A stretch of DNA of 64,000 nucleotides from RYN-230 sp963717125. Its GTDB lineage: Bacteria; Actinomycetota; Actinomycetes; Streptosporangiales; Streptosporangiaceae. The first letter of the stretch is position 1. Each line of letters starts with the position of its first letter. The stretch covers positions 294,132 to 358,131 of the forward strand of contig CAVQVG010000004.1 in the NCBI GenBank assembly GCA_963717125.1, given 5' to 3'. A program made the position numbers and the translations under genes. Shown piece by piece: positions 6,416-14,450 of this stretch. The notes beneath the pieces were generated by a model. The model worked only from the letters and a program-made list of their open reading frames with translations. It made no database searches and had not been told where the DNA came from.

Positions 6416-7567
6416 CTAGCCGGATGATCCGAACTGGACGGGAACCTTGATCACCTGTCCGCTGGACCATGAGTGGGCGCCCGGGGCGGCTTGCCAGATG
6501 GTGAGCTGGGTGCCGTGGACGGCGAGGGCGTTCCAGCCGCCGGATGGGTTCGCCGCGAGTGTCGCGGTCCTCGGGGGAAGGACGGGCAAGGTCTGCCACG
6601 AGTTGGCGCTACTGGTGATGGTAGCGGCGTGGTGGTTGCTCAGGATGACCGCGAGGCTGCTGCCCGGTCCGGCGGACGCCGCGGTGAGCGCGGCGTGGTT
6701 CAGGGGCAGGGCTGGCGACAGGGTCCAGCGGGTGCCGCCGTCGGTGGACCAGGCGGCCAGCAGGCGGGTCGCCGGGGCGTTTCCGGCGGCGAGCAACGCG
6801 GTGGTGGTGCCGCCGGTGGTGGTGAGGCGGAGCACGGTGATGGGCTGGTGGGCATAGCCGGCGGGCAGCGTAGGCCCGGCCAGCTGCCATGACCTGCCGG
6901 TGTGGGAGAAGATCCCGGCGGTACCGGGACGGTTGCAGCCGGCGGCCAGCATGGGTTGCCCGGATGGGCCGAACGCGGCTGCGGTGAGGCTGTGCAGCCG
7001 GCACTGGGTGCCGGCCGGGGATGCGGCGATGGCGTGGCGGGTGGCGAGCCGGGTCCAGGCCGTCGCGCCGGGGCCGGATATGTCGGCGGTGCCGTCGCTG
7101 AGCAGGGCCAGCAGGTGGCCGCTGGCCGGGTCGGCGGCGAGGGCGCCTGGGACATCCGCGAGTGCAGCGTCGAGCAGGCCGGGTGTCCAGGCCTTGCCGG
7201 TGTCCTTGGTGGTGGCGAGGGGGGAGTAGGACAGGTCCTGGCTGGGCCGGAATCCGGCCAGCACTGTGCCGGCGGAAAGCCCGGCTAGGACCAGGCCGCC
7301 GTTGCTGGCCACTCCAGGTGGAGTAGCGAGCCGCCAGGTGGCCGATCCGGTGGGGCGGACGAACAGTTGCCAGAAGTTGTTGTGGCTGGCGGCCGAGCCG
7401 CCCATCACGGCGACCGCCCAGGTTCCGGTCGTGGTGACCAGCGAGGTGGCCAGGGACGGTTGGGTGGCGGGGCGGGGCGGAGCGGCGGTCTGGCTGGCGG
7501 TGGTGCCGCAGCCAGCGGCCAGCAGCATTGCGGCCGCCAGCAGTGAGAGGGGGCGCCGGTGGTTCAT
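6416..7567 (-). CDS. Predicted lipoprotein of the copper island
   Basis: A 383-residue protein with a lipoprotein signal: basic N-terminus (MNHRRP), hydrophobic core, and lipobox LAAG before Cys at about residue 23. The mature part is Thr/Ala-rich and contains repeated blade-like segments (W-T-R-L, STDGG-RW-L, WNALAVHG), suggesting a beta-propeller fold of the sialidase/BNR-like kind. The ATG at 7565-7567 overlaps the TGA of the SCO1-like gene by 4 bases, so it is the last gene of the copA-led operon. Its function is unknown; location suggests a role outside the membrane in copper handling or in the same electron-transfer system. Confidence 0.72.
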   Translation of the reverse strand: MNHRRPLSLLAAAMLLAAGCGTTASQTAAPPRPATQPSLATSLVTTTGTWAVAVMGGSAASHNNFWQLFVRPTGSATWRLATPPGVASNGGLVLAGLSAGTVLAGFRPSQDLSYSPLATTKDTGKAWTPGLLDAALADVPGALAADPASGHLLALLSDGTADISGPGATAWTRLATRHAIAASPAGTQCRLHSLTAAAFGPSGQPMLAAGCNRPGTAGIFSHTGRSWQLAGPTLPAGYAHQPITVLRLTTTGGTTTALLAAGNAPATRLLAAWSTDGGTRWTLSPALPLNHAALTAASAGPGSSLAVILSNHHAATITSSANSWQTLPVLPPRTATLAANPSGGWNALAVHGTQLTIWQAAPGAHSWSSGQVIKVPVQFGSSG

Positions 7568-9450
7568 GAGGACCTCAGCGCGTTCCGGGCGGCGTTGGCG
7601 AGCAGGACGGCGAACGAGGATTTGGTGGCAGTGGTCCCTGGCCCCGGATTGGTGTTGAGCTCCTCCCGCACGCGCCCGGCCTGGTCGATCACGTAGGCGA
7701 GGTCCGGGTGGCCGATCATGGACCCGGCGGGCAGGATCTGCGGGATGATCCCGTAGTCCCGCCACACCTGCTGGAGTTGCGGGACGCTGCCGGTCAGGTA
7801 GAGCCAGTTGGGCACCTGGGTCAGGCGTTCCTGGCGGTCGAACGCCTGGGTGAAGGTGACCTGGTGGTAGACGGGGTTGGCGACGACCGCGACCAGTTCG
7901 ACGTGGCGCGCGCTGGCCCCGAGGAGCTGCCCGGCGGCGCGGAACTCCTGGGCGATCAGCGGGCAGTCGCTGGTGCATACCGGGTCCAGGAAGGTCAGCA
8001 GGATCACCTTGCCGTGCAGGCTGGCCAGGCTGACGGTGCGGCCGTGCTGGTCGGTGAGCTGGAATGCCTTGGCCGGGAAGTTCAGTGGCGCTGAGGAGCC
8101 GGCGATGGCTTCGGCGAGGATCGGGTCGGCGGTCGGGTTGGCCTGGGCGGCGGCCATCGGGGCGGCGCCGAGGATGATCAGCCCGAGCGCACCAAGGGTG
8201 GCGACGGTCCGGATGCTGGCCGTGGCCAGCGCACCACGCAGCGAGGCTGGCCGGACTCGCTCCCGCCAGCCCGCCGCCGGCGCCGGGACAACTGGTTCCG
8301 CCGTCACCCCCGGGGTGGCTGGCTCCGCCGTCACGGCCAGGGTGACCGGTTCCGCCGTCGGCGCTGGGCTGGGGGTGAGGGCGAGGTAGCCGCCGATGGC
8401 CAGGAGCGCGAACGGGAGCATGCTGTTGGGGTCGGTGCCGAGGCCGCCGAAGAACCCGAAGTCCTCGATGAGCACCCAGTCCGCCAGGCACAGCACGGTG
8501 AAGGCGATGACCGCCGGGCGGACGAGCCGCCGCTGGCCGGTCACGAACGCCGCGCCGATGACCGCGAGCACGATCACGGTGAACAGGTTGACCGCGAAGC
8601 CGTGCGCCTCATCGAAGGCGGTGAACGCGCTAACCCAGCTGGAGAGGAAACCCGGCTGCGATGTCCCCGCCATGGCCTGGGTCATGCTGGCCAGGGTGCC
8701 CGGCTGGTGGTGCGTGGCTCCCTGCCAGAACCCGCGTCCCGGCCAGGCCTGCAGCACCGCCATGCCGACCAGGAAAACGCCGGTTCCGGCGAGGATGCCC
8801 CGGCCTATCCAGCGGGAAGGCCAGGTGCGCTCGGGCAGCGCGATCAGCCCACCGGCCACAGCGTAGATGAGAACGGCCCCGGGCGCGCCGAACAGCCAGG
8901 TCAGCCCGGGTGCGAAGATCCCGCCGAACGACTCGCCGAAGGTCCAGACCACCAGGCCCCAGCCGACGCTAGCCAGCCCGGCCAGCCGGGACAATAGACC
9001 ACGGGGTGCGGCGAGTATCCAGATGCCGATCCCGACCTGGATCCACACGGCGGACGCTCCGGCCTGCATCGGGTGATACGACCAGTTAGTCCCGGCCCAG
9101 TTCACCACCTGCTGGACCCAGTGCGGGGAACTCGCCGCCGTGGGCTGGATGACCTGCGAGGGCAGCCCGATTGCCATCTTCGTCTGGGCCTGCAGGATCC
9201 CGTCGAAGACCCACAGCAGGCCGAACCCGATCCGCAGCAGCTGCCGCCAGGACGGCTCGGCCACAGCAGAGGCCGGCGTCCGGTCCGCCCGGGATGCCTG
9301 AGCGGGCAGCCACGCCCGCACGGTGATCCAGGCGAACCCGAGCAGCGCGAAGATCAGCAGCGCGATGATTCCCTGGTGCACGAGGGCGGCCTTGAACGCC
9401 GCGACCACGGTGGGATCGTTGACGTTGATCCCCGAGTTCATCCCAGACAT
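7564..9450 (-). CDS. Polytopic membrane protein fused to an SCO1/redoxin-like domain
   Basis: A 628-residue two-part protein. Roughly residues 20-370 hold about eight to nine hydrophobic segments resembling DoxX-like membrane proteins. A Thr/Pro/Val-rich linker (repeats of TAEP) and another membrane segment follow. From about residue 455 the protein is a thioredoxin-fold domain of the SCO1/SenC type, with FLDPVCTSDCPLIA (Cys492, Cys496) and a distal His581 in GHPDLAYVID. These are the three residues that bind copper in SCO proteins. SCO1 delivers copper to cytochrome oxidase or acts as an extracytoplasmic reductase. The gene starts 1 base inside the CopA stop. The fusion of the two parts is unusual. 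Confidence 0.75.
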   Translation of the reverse strand: MSGMNSGINVNDPTVVAAFKAALVHQGIIALLIFALLGFAWITVRAWLPAQASRADRTPASAVAEPSWRQLLRIGFGLLWVFDGILQAQTKMAIGLPSQVIQPTAASSPHWVQQVVNWAGTNWSYHPMQAGASAVWIQVGIGIWILAAPRGLLSRLAGLASVGWGLVVWTFGESFGGIFAPGLTWLFGAPGAVLIYAVAGGLIALPERTWPSRWIGRGILAGTGVFLVGMAVLQAWPGRGFWQGATHHQPGTLASMTQAMAGTSQPGFLSSWVSAFTAFDEAHGFAVNLFTVIVLAVIGAAFVTGQRRLVRPAVIAFTVLCLADWVLIEDFGFFGGLGTDPNSMLPFALLAIGGYLALTPSPAPTAEPVTLAVTAEPATPGVTAEPVVPAPAAGWRERVRPASLRGALATASIRTVATLGALGLIILGAAPMAAAQANPTADPILAEAIAGSSAPLNFPAKAFQLTDQHGRTVSLASLHGKVILLTFLDPVCTSDCPLIAQEFRAAGQLLGASARHVELVAVVANPVYHQVTFTQAFDRQERLTQVPNWLYLTGSVPQLQQVWRDYGIIPQILPAGSMIGHPDLAYVIDQAGRVREELNTNPGPGTTATKSSFAVLLANAARNALRSS

Positions 9451-11750
9451 CAGCTCACCTGTTCCTGCGATCGGCCGAAGTGCCGCAGCCGGACGCTGTT
9501 GGCCACCACGAAAGCTGAGGACAGGGCCATCGCGGCCCCGGCGATCAGCGGGTTGAGGAATCCCGCCGCGGCCAGCGGGATGGCCGCGATGTTGTACCCG
9601 AATGCCCAGGTGAGGTTGCCCCGGATGACCGTCAGGGTGGCCCGGGCCAGACTGACGGCGTCCGGCACGGCGCCGAGGTTGTCACGCAGCACGATCAGGT
9701 CGGCGGCGCTGATCGCCACGTCGGTGCCGGTGCCCAGGGCGATCCCCAGGTCGGCCGCGGCCAGGGCGGGCCCGTCGTTGACTCCATCGCCGACCATGGC
9801 CACCCGGTGACCCTGGGCTTGCAGATCCCGGATCACCGTCACCTTGTGATCGGGCAGCGCCCCGGCGATCACCTCGTCGGTGCCCGCCTGGGCCGCGACG
9901 GCCTGCGCGGTGGCCAGGGTGTCCCCGGTCAGCAGTACGGTACGCAAGCCGAGACCGCGCAACTGCGCGACCGCCGGGGCGGCGGATTCCTTGATGGTGT
10001 CGGCGACCGCGACGGCACCGCGCACCTCGCCACCCCACCCGGCTAGCACAACGGTGCGGCCGGCCTGCTCCCATCGGCGGTACTCACTGGCCAGGCCGGC
10101 CGGGATGGCTAGGCCCAGGTCGGCGAACAGGTGCTCGCGGCCGATGATCACATCATGGTCATCCACCGACCCACGGGCGCCCAGCCCCGGCAGGGCCAGG
10201 AACCGGTCCGCCTGCGGCAGCGCCCCGAGCTCCGCCCGCGCCGCGGCGCTGATGGCCACGGCCACCGGGTGCTCTGACGCCTGCTCCACCGCTCCGGCCA
10301 GCCGGAGCAGCACGTCGCGGCCCACGCCGTCCGCTGTCAGCACACTGGTTACCGCCATGCCGCCGGTGGTGACTGTACCGGTCTTGTCCAGCAGCACCGT
10401 GTCTACCGCGCGGGAGGCTTCCAGTGCTTCGTACCGCTTGATAAAGATCCCCAGCTGCGCGCCCCGGCCGCAGGCCACCATCAGCGCCGCCGGGGTCGCC
10501 AGCCCCAGTGCGCACGGGCAGGCGATGATCAGCACCGCCAGCGCGGCGCTGAAGGCCCGCTCCACCGGGCTGCCCGCGAGCAGCCAGCCGGCCAGCGTGA
10601 GCCCAGACGCCACCAGCACCGCGGGCACAAACACCCCGCAGATCCGGTCAGCGAGCCGCTGGATGGCCGCCTTCTGCGATTGCGCTTGCTCCACCAGGGC
10701 GACCAGGTGCGCGAGCTGGGTATCGCGGCCCACCTTGACCGCGCGCACCACCAGCCGCCCGGACACCACCACCGTGCCCGCGGCCACCATGTCCCCCTCG
10801 GCCGCATCGGCGGGAACCGACTCCCCGGTCATCATGCTGCGGTCCACCGCGGACTGCCCGAACTCCACCTCCCCGTCCGCGGCTATCCGCTCCCCAGGGC
10901 GGACCACGAACCGCTGCCCCACCCGGAGCTCCGCGGCCGGGACACGGCGTTCGGTCCCACCCGGCTCCACGACGCATGCTTCCTGCGCGCCCGCCGCCGC
11001 CAGCTCACGCATCGCGTCCCCGGCGTCCCGCCGTGCCTTGGCCTCGTACACCCGGCCCGCCAGCAGGAACGTGGTCACCGACGCGGCGACCTCCAGGTAG
11101 ATACCGCCACCCGAAGCGTGCAGCAGCAGGTACCCCGCACTCAGCCCCACCTGGCCACGGTCCAGCACGAACATCGCGTACAGCGACCAGCCGCAGGCAG
11201 CGGTGATGCCCAGCGACACCAGCGTGTCCATCGAGGACGACAGATGCCGGGCGTTGCGCAGCGCGGCCTGGTGGAACGGCCACGCACACCACCCGACCAC
11301 CGGCGCGGCTACCGCGATCAGCACCCACTGCCAGCCCGGGAACCGCGACCAGGGGAACAGCGACCACAGCACCGACAGGTCGCTCAGCGGAATGAACAGC
11401 ACGAGCGCCACGATCAGCCGCCGGCGCAGGTCAGCCACCCGCGCGGCATCCGTCCCGGTCCCGGCTGCCGCCCCGGGCTCAGCACCCGGCCCACCAGCGC
11501 CGCCCCCCAGCATCTCGGCGTGGTAACCAGCCTGCTCGACCGCGTCGACGAGCTGCTGCGCGGGAACCGCTGCAGGTACCGTGACAGAGGCCCGCTCGGT
11601 CGCCAAATTCACCGTGGCCGTGACACCGTCAATAGCGTTGAGCTTTTTCTCGACCCGGGCCGCACACGCCGCGCAGGTCATGCCCCCGATCGACAACTCC
11701 ATCTCCAGGGGCGCGGATGATGCCTCCCCCGTGACCGCCGCAGATGACAC
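9450..11750 (-). CDS. copA: Copper-translocating P1B-type ATPase
   Basis: A 766-residue heavy-metal ATPase. The N-terminal HMA domain has the metal-binding GMTCAAC motif (residues 23-29). The membrane CPC motif (C411-P412-C413, in CPCALGLATP) marks Cu(I) specificity. The actuator has TGES (from T308), the phosphorylation site is DKTGT (D455), the nucleotide domain has SEHPVA, and the hinge is GDGVNDGPALAAADLGIALG. Eight transmembrane segments fit the P1B class. It exports Cu(I) from the cytoplasm using ATP. The GTG start lies opposite a cluster of CsoR-like operators, so copper induction is likely. It leads a three-gene operon with the SCO1 fusion and the lipoprotein. Confidence 0.93.
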   Translation of the reverse strand: MSSAAVTGEASSAPLEMELSIGGMTCAACAARVEKKLNAIDGVTATVNLATERASVTVPAAVPAQQLVDAVEQAGYHAEMLGGGAGGPGAEPGAAAGTGTDAARVADLRRRLIVALVLFIPLSDLSVLWSLFPWSRFPGWQWVLIAVAAPVVGWCAWPFHQAALRNARHLSSSMDTLVSLGITAACGWSLYAMFVLDRGQVGLSAGYLLLHASGGGIYLEVAASVTTFLLAGRVYEAKARRDAGDAMRELAAAGAQEACVVEPGGTERRVPAAELRVGQRFVVRPGERIAADGEVEFGQSAVDRSMMTGESVPADAAEGDMVAAGTVVVSGRLVVRAVKVGRDTQLAHLVALVEQAQSQKAAIQRLADRICGVFVPAVLVASGLTLAGWLLAGSPVERAFSAALAVLIIACPCALGLATPAALMVACGRGAQLGIFIKRYEALEASRAVDTVLLDKTGTVTTGGMAVTSVLTADGVGRDVLLRLAGAVEQASEHPVAVAISAAARAELGALPQADRFLALPGLGARGSVDDHDVIIGREHLFADLGLAIPAGLASEYRRWEQAGRTVVLAGWGGEVRGAVAVADTIKESAAPAVAQLRGLGLRTVLLTGDTLATAQAVAAQAGTDEVIAGALPDHKVTVIRDLQAQGHRVAMVGDGVNDGPALAAADLGIALGTGTDVAISAADLIVLRDNLGAVPDAVSLARATLTVIRGNLTWAFGYNIAAIPLAAAGFLNPLIAGAAMALSSAFVVANSVRLRHFGRSQEQVS

Positions 11751-11950
11751 CTAAGCGAGCCTGCCTTTCAGTACCAACCCGGCCAGCCATCCCGAATTCC
11801 CTTACGGCCGCCGGCGGTAGCGGCACATGCGGCCGGACCTGCGGCTAGCGGAGCAGCAGCTAGGTACCTGCCGCCATGCCCGGGAACCTACACCCCGAAA
11901 GCAAACCTCAGTTCAACGTGGCAGAAATGTAATGTTCATCGACGCTGGAA

Positions 11951-12011
11951 ATACCCTACGAGGGTTTACCGAATACCTCTGGGGGGTTTCCGCAATACCC
12001 CTGGGGGGTTT
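11951..12011. promoter_or_regulatory. Three CsoR-like copper operators in tandem
   Basis: Three copies of a pseudo-palindrome of the form ATACC-N-C-T-N-GGGTTT lie at 11951-11967, 11973-11989 and 11995-12011. The start-to-start distance is exactly 22 bp each time, so all sit on the same DNA face. The second and third copies read ATACCTCTGGGGGGTTT and ATACCCCTGGGGGGTTT. They resemble the TACCCC-GGGGTA operators of actinobacterial CsoR, the Cu(I)-sensing repressor. The sites lie between copA (leftward) and the DUF5134 gene (rightward), so they probably control both. No csoR gene is in the window. Confidence 0.65.
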
Positions 12012-12033
12012 AGCGCCATCCCTTTCCACCCGG

Positions 12034-12039
12034 TACCAT
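12034..12039 (+). promoter_or_regulatory. Putative -10 box for the DUF5134 transcript
   Basis: TACCAT ends 9 bases before an ATG at 12049. The third CsoR-like site ends 22 bases upstream, placing it over the -35 region. A transcript from here would start at or just before that ATG. Confidence 0.35.
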
Positions 12040-12048
12040 CGTGGCGTT

Positions 12049-12138
12049 ATGCGCCAGCAGGAAACGCAGCCCTCACGAAGCGGCCCGGTGACGTGTTCCG
12101 CCGAGGCCGCTGTCAACCCGGCGCCCGGAGATGGCTGA
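12049..12138 (+). CDS. Possible 29-residue leader peptide
   Basis: An ATG just after the predicted transcription start opens a 29-codon frame whose TGA (12136-12138) overlaps the ATG of the DUF5134 gene (12131) by 8 bases. The product is polar, rich in Gln, Ser and Pro, with one Cys. The arrangement is that of a translated leader coupled to the downstream gene. Support is only positional. Confidence 0.3.
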   Translation: MRQQETQPSRSGPVTCSAEAAVNPAPGDG

Positions 12139-12871
12139 GGTGGCCGGGCCGTCCTGGCTGGCCGGCGTGCTCGCCGCCGCCATGATCCTCACCGCGGTCT
12201 ACGCCGCGAGCCGCCTAGCCACCTCCCGCCTGCTGCGGGTGGCAACCGAGGCGGACACCGATGGCCTGCACGCCCTCATGGGCACGGCCATGGCCGGCAT
12301 GTTCCTGCCCCAGTTCCACCTGCTGCCCAGCAACGTCTGGGCAGTGGTCTTCGGGGCGGGGGCAGTGTGGTTCGCCGCGAGCGCCATCCGTCTCCGGAGC
12401 ATGGCAGCGCGCAGCTGGCAATGCCGGTTCCCAGTTCCGCACCTCGTGGAATGCATTGCCATGCTGTACATGGTCTTGGCGGTGCCCGCCGCGGCGCGCA
12501 CGTCAGGAATGGCTATGCCCGGGATGGCTTCCCCGGGCGCGGCAGCGGGTTTCCCAGCGCTTGCGCTGGTCCTGGCCCTATTCATGCTCGGCTATCTGCT
12601 GTGGACCACAGACCGGCTGGCCAGCCGCGCCCAGGCCAAGCGAGCGCCGGCCGCCATACCCCGAACCCAGCACGAGTCCCTGGTCACCGTCGCGGCAGTA
12701 CCGGCCAGCCACCTCGCTAGTTTGGCCAGCCCCATCGACCCGCCAGGCGCCGCCGAGGCTCCAGCACCGCATCCCCCGGCCGGGCATCCATTGCTCGCCG
12801 CATCGTTCGCGGAGTGCAGCAAGATCGTGATGAGCATCGCTATGGGTTACATGCTCATCACGATGCTCTGA
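12131..12871 (+). CDS. DUF5134 membrane protein, copper-associated
   Basis: A 246-residue integral membrane protein with about five hydrophobic segments and the DUF5134 signature LHALMGTAMAGMFLPQF near residue 45. A Met/His-rich loop (GMAMPGMASPG) lies near residue 125, then a Pro/Ala-rich cytoplasmic stretch with several His, and a final hydrophobic helix. DUF5134 genes often stand beside copper-resistance genes in Actinobacteria, and the Met-rich loops could touch Cu(I). It is transcribed divergently from copA across the CsoR-like operators. No catalytic motif is visible. Confidence 0.78.
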   Translation: MAEVAGPSWLAGVLAAAMILTAVYAASRLATSRLLRVATEADTDGLHALMGTAMAGMFLPQFHLLPSNVWAVVFGAGAVWFAASAIRLRSMAARSWQCRFPVPHLVECIAMLYMVLAVPAAARTSGMAMPGMASPGAAAGFPALALVLALFMLGYLLWTTDRLASRAQAKRAPAAIPRTQHESLVTVAAVPASHLASLASPIDPPGAAEAPAPHPPAGHPLLAASFAECSKIVMSIAMGYMLITML

Positions 12872-12940
12872 TTCCCCACGGAGGAGCGACTGCCAAGGGC
12901 CTGCCTTGACAGGCTGCTCGTGGCGGGGTGGAGGGCTGTA

Positions 12941-13095
12941 TTACGGCTCCGCTCCCCGGGCGGGCGGCGGAGTCCGGTGACCGGGCCGGACGATGCCGTG
13001 TTCGTAGGCGTGCACGGCGATCTGGACGCGGTCGCGCAACCCGAGCTTGGCGAGGATACGGGCGATGTGGCTCTTGACGGTGGCCTCGCTGAGGT
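12941..13095 (-). pseudogene. Duplicated 3' end of the NarL-type response-regulator gene
   Basis: This 155-base stretch matches 14452-14606, the 3' end of the response-regulator gene, with about 9 differences by eye and no gaps. It encodes the last helix of the LuxR-type DNA-binding domain plus tail (TVKSHIARILAKLGLRDRVQIAV and on). Homology stops abruptly at GAGGT on one side and at TTAC on the other. The bases beyond it (13096-13200) are notably AT-rich for this window and hold nothing I recognise. It cannot encode a working regulator. Confidence 0.7.
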
Positions 13096-13200
13096 CTCGT
13101 CGCTACGAGCAAACAAGGTGTTTATTACTTCACTTTCAAACGCCCCGTCTGACCCGCACAGCACTTTTAATCCTGGGCTCGGAGGAGGTATTCCCCAAGG

Positions 13201-13896
13201 TCACCGAGGATCTTTGTTTTGATCCGGACTGGTAAGTGGATCGCCACGGCTCCCGGCTAGGGCCGTCCGGGGCTGCGAGTTGGATAGCGGCAATGTCAGC
13301 CCGGCAAACGAGCCGAGTAACAACACCGCGAAGACAATGGTCGCGACTCCCCTTCCGCCATCAAAGATGCCTGCCTTGTTGTGGCCGCCGATTACCGTGA
13401 CGCAGATGGCAACCCCGGCCAAGCCCAGTGCCGAGCCGACCGCGAGGGTGGCTACGAGCCATCCGGGGCTACGAGTGCGCCAGAGCGGATAGCGCCCGAA
13501 GTAGTCCACCGGTCGTGACGCCTCGAATATCCCCGGGCTGAGCAGCAGCGCGATCTGCGCCGCGCTGGCCAGCAGTGCGGCGAGGTCCCGCGCAGAGGAG
13601 TTGCTCCGCACCGAGACGACCGCGAATATGAACGCTGTCCAGGAAACGAGGAGGAGCAGCAGCCGTGAGAAGCGCCCGCCGACCGCTGTACGCCAGGCGA
13701 AGAAAAGCGTGGCCACCAAGCCGGAAATCGCGGGAAGCGGTCCTATACCCACGGATAAATTGACCCCTGTCACCAGCGAGAGCAGGCAGTAGGCAACCAT
13801 CGGCAACGGCGACAAGCCAGGGTCCTGCCAGAAGGCGCTCAGCCGTCGCCCCACTCGCGCGATTCCCGCATGCCCGGAGTCATCTTCTTTCTGCAA
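13201..13896 (-). CDS. Hypothetical membrane protein
   Basis: A 231-residue protein with about six hydrophobic segments (for example PMVAYCLLSLVTGVNLSVGI, LLLLLVSWTAFIFAVVSV, GWLVATLAVGSALGLAGVAI and VATIVFAVLLLGSFAGL) and a short charged tail. The TTG start is chosen because GAGGGAGG lies about 5 bases upstream. The flanks are AT-richer than the surroundings and contain a duplicated gene scrap and a transposase remnant, so it may be recently acquired. No family is recognised; it resembles generic actinobacterial membrane proteins of unknown function. Confidence 0.65.
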   Translation of the reverse strand: MQKEDDSGHAGIARVGRRLSAFWQDPGLSPLPMVAYCLLSLVTGVNLSVGIGPLPAISGLVATLFFAWRTAVGGRFSRLLLLLVSWTAFIFAVVSVRSNSSARDLAALLASAAQIALLLSPGIFEASRPVDYFGRYPLWRTRSPGWLVATLAVGSALGLAGVAICVTVIGGHNKAGIFDGGRGVATIVFAVLLLGSFAGLTLPLSNSQPRTALAGSRGDPLTSPDQNKDPR

Positions 13897-14140
13897 GCCC
13901 GCCTCCCTCTAACAGCGCATACCAGGAGAAAAACAGATGTATGAATAGTAACTAAACGCGGATGGCCGTCAAGGTACCGCTCACGGAGACATTCACGTTC
14001 GTGCCGCACATCCACCACGAACGCCCCATCCGGCTCTCAACCCTGGCCGGGAAGCCGGTCCGCTAGCTACCTCGACCTGAAAAGTCGGCGGGCTGAGTTC
14101 GGGCTGGTGGTGCGGGGGGCTGCGGCGCTGGCGGGGCGGT

Positions 14141-14310
14141 GTCAGCTGGCCAGAATGCTGATCTTGATCAGGTTGTGGGCCAGGACGCCGTAACCGGCCC
14201 AGGTCCGGGCTCCTTCGGTGCCGTCCAGGCGGGTGCGGTCCTATCCGTTGCTCCGTTTGAGGGTGCTGATCCGGCCTTCGCTGCCGGTCCGCCATTTGTC
14301 AGCAACGCTG
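14141..14310 (-). pseudogene. Transposase C-terminal remnant
   Basis: Read on the minus strand, the frame gives KWRTGSEGRISTLKRSNG, a TAG stop, then DRTRLDGTEGARTWAGYGV and LAHNLIKISIL. This pattern is the C-terminal end of DDE transposases related to the IS5/ISNCY groups. The stop probably replaces a Trp codon in NGWDRTRL. Nothing upstream continues the gene. The remaining gap (13897-14450) has an AT-rich patch at 13920-13960 and a repeated GTTCAACT near 14337 and 14371, but no gene. Confidence 0.6.
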
Positions 14311-14450
14311 CGTGATGACCGGCATCTGCGGGATTGTTCAACTGCCCCCGGCGACTAGCCTCGGCAGGACTGTTCAACTACCCCGAACGCCCAGCAGCCA
14401 GAGTTCAAGTCGGCCTGGTCCCTACAACCGGGTGATCGTCTCGGCCCTCA

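Noticed and set aside
11827..12138. 103-codon frame upstream of the DUF5134 gene
   Set aside because: Its first part runs through the operator cluster and has no family resemblance; only the last 29 codons, after a promoter-like box, are kept as a possible leader.
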